This document shows positions 4,627 to 5,241 of a stretch of DNA of 5,241 bases, piece after piece. The DNA is from Candidatus Cloacimonadota bacterium (GTDB taxonomy: Bacteria > Hydrothermota > E44-bin80), in contig SOKD01000338.1 of the NCBI GenBank assembly GCA_004376305.1, positions 1 to 5,241 of the forward strand, given 5' to 3'. The position numbers and the translations under genes were made by a program. Each line of letters opens with the position of its first letter. Position 1 is the stretch's first letter. The notes beneath the pieces are model-generated. The model saw only the letters and a program-made list of their open reading frames with translations, did no database searches and was not told where the DNA came from.

Positions 4627-5150
4627 TATTTTTCTTTACTTGCTTTGCTCATTATATAGAGACGCCTGAATTGTTCATTATCAACAATCGCTTTATTAAT
4701 TAAAAAGTATGTTTCAAGATTATCGTTTGTCTTTCCAATTCTCTCGCTCAAAACTTCTGCAAGAGCTTTGAATATTTGAGATGCAATTCTCGGATGTGAA
4801 TCAATGAGAGAGAGCAGCTTATTCCTCTTAAGAATAAAAAATGTGCTCGGCTCAATGGTTGTTACTGATGCGGAACGTTCTTTTTCAGTCAACACAGCCA
4901 TCTCACCAAAAAATGAATAATTACCAAGTTCAGCCAGAACAAGAACAGATTCGTCTCGAGTCAGTGTAATTTCAACCTTACCCTGTTTGATAATGAATAA
5001 CTCATCACCTATACTTTTTTCTTCCACAACTCTAACATTTGCAGCGTAATCTTTTTCCCTTAACTCCTTATCTACAATAGTAAGCTCTTCGTCCGTTAAA
5101 TTTTCAAAAAGCTTTACATTTCTAAATGAAAACATATCTTTCTTTGTCAC
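4626..5150 (-). CDS. stand-alone cyclic-nucleotide-binding-domain protein (Crp/PKA-R-type CNB domain)
   Basis: The 174-aa product contains one cyclic-nucleotide-binding domain, about residues 14-125: an N-terminal helix with LFENLTDEEL, the beta-roll GDELFIIKQGKVEI (48-61), and a phosphate-binding cassette FGEMAVLTEKERSASV (81-96). E83 and R92 occupy the positions that contact ribose and phosphate of cAMP in CRP-type domains. The C-terminal part (about 120-174) is helical, too short and unlike a Crp helix-turn-helix, so it is probably not a transcription factor by itself. It may be a soluble sensor or partner subunit; the ligand could be cAMP, cGMP or none. The start is GTG 5150, set by AAAGGAGG 5 nt upstream; the next Met (ATG 5135) is 20 nt from that site. 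It is flanked by tRNA-Lys (39 nt upstream) and tRNA-Glu, whose first base overlaps the stop codon TAG. Partnership with the downstream mgtE is only suggested by order. Confidence 0.9.
   Translation of the reverse strand: MTKKDMFSFRNVKLFENLTDEELTIVDKELREKDYAANVRVVEEKSIGDELFIIKQGKVEITLTRDESVLVLAELGNYSFFGEMAVLTEKERSASVTTIEPSTFFILKRNKLLSLIDSHPRIASQIFKALAEVLSERIGKTNDNLETYFLINKAIVDNEQFRRLYIMSKASKEK
4651..4656 (-). promoter_or_regulatory. perfect -10 hexamer inside the 3' end of the cyclic-nucleotide-binding gene, upstream of tRNA-Glu
   Basis: TATAAT on the minus strand overlaps codons for Tyr-Ile-Met near the C-terminus. A start about 7 nt downstream would lie roughly 18 nt before the tRNA-Glu 5' end, a normal distance for a tRNA promoter. 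The -35 is poor (best ATGAAC at 16-nt spacing, 3 of 6). It is a candidate private promoter for tRNA-Glu and mgtE, not a firm call. Confidence 0.28.
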
Positions 5151-5155
5151 AATAA

Positions 5156-5163
5156 CCTCCTTT
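5156..5163 (-). promoter_or_regulatory. Shine-Dalgarno site deciding the GTG start of the cyclic-nucleotide-binding gene
   Basis: AAAGGAGG on the minus strand stands 5 nt before GTG 5150. It is the reason to prefer the non-ATG start over ATG 5135. Confidence 0.8.
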
Positions 5164-5189
5164 ACAGAGATAAGATACCAAAAAGAGAG

Positions 5190-5241
5190 TGAGCCGTGTG
5201 CGATTCGAACGCACGACCCTCGGATTAAAAGTCCGATGCTC
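5190..5241 (-). tRNA. tRNA-Lys (anticodon UUU), 3' part; 5' end beyond window
   Basis: From the right edge leftward: D-stem 3' strand GAGC, A26, anticodon stem TCGGA/TCCGA with loop CTTTTAA (anticodon TTT, 5229-5227), a short variable loop, T-arm GTGCG-TTCGAAT-CGCAC, acceptor 3' strand ACGGCTC (5197-5191), then discriminator A (5190). CCA is not encoded (the next bases are CTC). The missing part is the 5' acceptor strand and most of the D-arm. It lies 39 nt upstream of the cyclic-nucleotide-binding gene in the same direction. The CTCTCTTTTT run just after it is not preceded by a separate hairpin, so read-through into the protein gene is plausible. Confidence 0.95.

Overview
The window reads as ordinary chromosomal DNA, probably from a Gram-negative (diderm), moderately AT-rich bacterium. 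Four of the six protein genes have strong GGAGG- or GGAG-type Shine-Dalgarno sites, there are consensus-like sigma70 promoters, and neither tRNA gene encodes its CCA end. A secreted protein with a beta-rich body, a Lys/Pro/Glu linker and a TPR-like tail points to a cell envelope with an outer membrane. I think of poorly cultured lineages such as candidate division WOR-3 because of that architecture, but this is a weak impression and not an assignment. I see no mobile element, CRISPR array, phage gene or rRNA.

Left end (1-254): the first 23 codons of an acyl-CoA dehydrogenase run off the left edge on the minus strand. It is divided from the rightward genes by a divergent promoter region holding two back-to-back TTGACA-N17-TATAAA/TATATT promoters. 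The rightward one would start transcription only a few bases before the ATG of the next gene.

Plus-strand block (255-2960): (i) a 366-aa exported protein with a beta-rich body, charged linker and TPR-like C-terminus; (ii) a 151-aa RmlC-like cupin; (iii) a 338-aa extended-SDR nucleotide-sugar 4,6-dehydratase of the RmlB type. The last two are expected to act on the same nucleotide-linked sugar, feeding glycan or lipopolysaccharide synthesis. No nucleotidyltransferase (RmlA) or reductase (RmlD) is present here, so the rest of the pathway must lie elsewhere. A weak hairpin plus T-rich run after 2960 may terminate this unit.

Minus-strand block (5241-3138, read right to left): tRNA-Lys(UUU) (5' part outside the window), a 174-aa stand-alone cyclic-nucleotide-binding-domain protein, tRNA-Glu(UUC), and an MgtE magnesium transporter. 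It is tightly packed: the last base of the TAG stop codon of the cyclic-nucleotide-binding gene is the first base of tRNA-Glu. mgtE has no Shine-Dalgarno site and sits 13 nt after a 10-bp perfect inverted repeat. The two blocks converge on a 177-bp gap (2961-3137).

No single locus looks like a wholly new system. The points most worth a second look are the stop-codon/tRNA overlap, the near-leaderless promoter, the hairpin before SD-less mgtE, and the active-site Asp-to-Ser change in the dehydratase.
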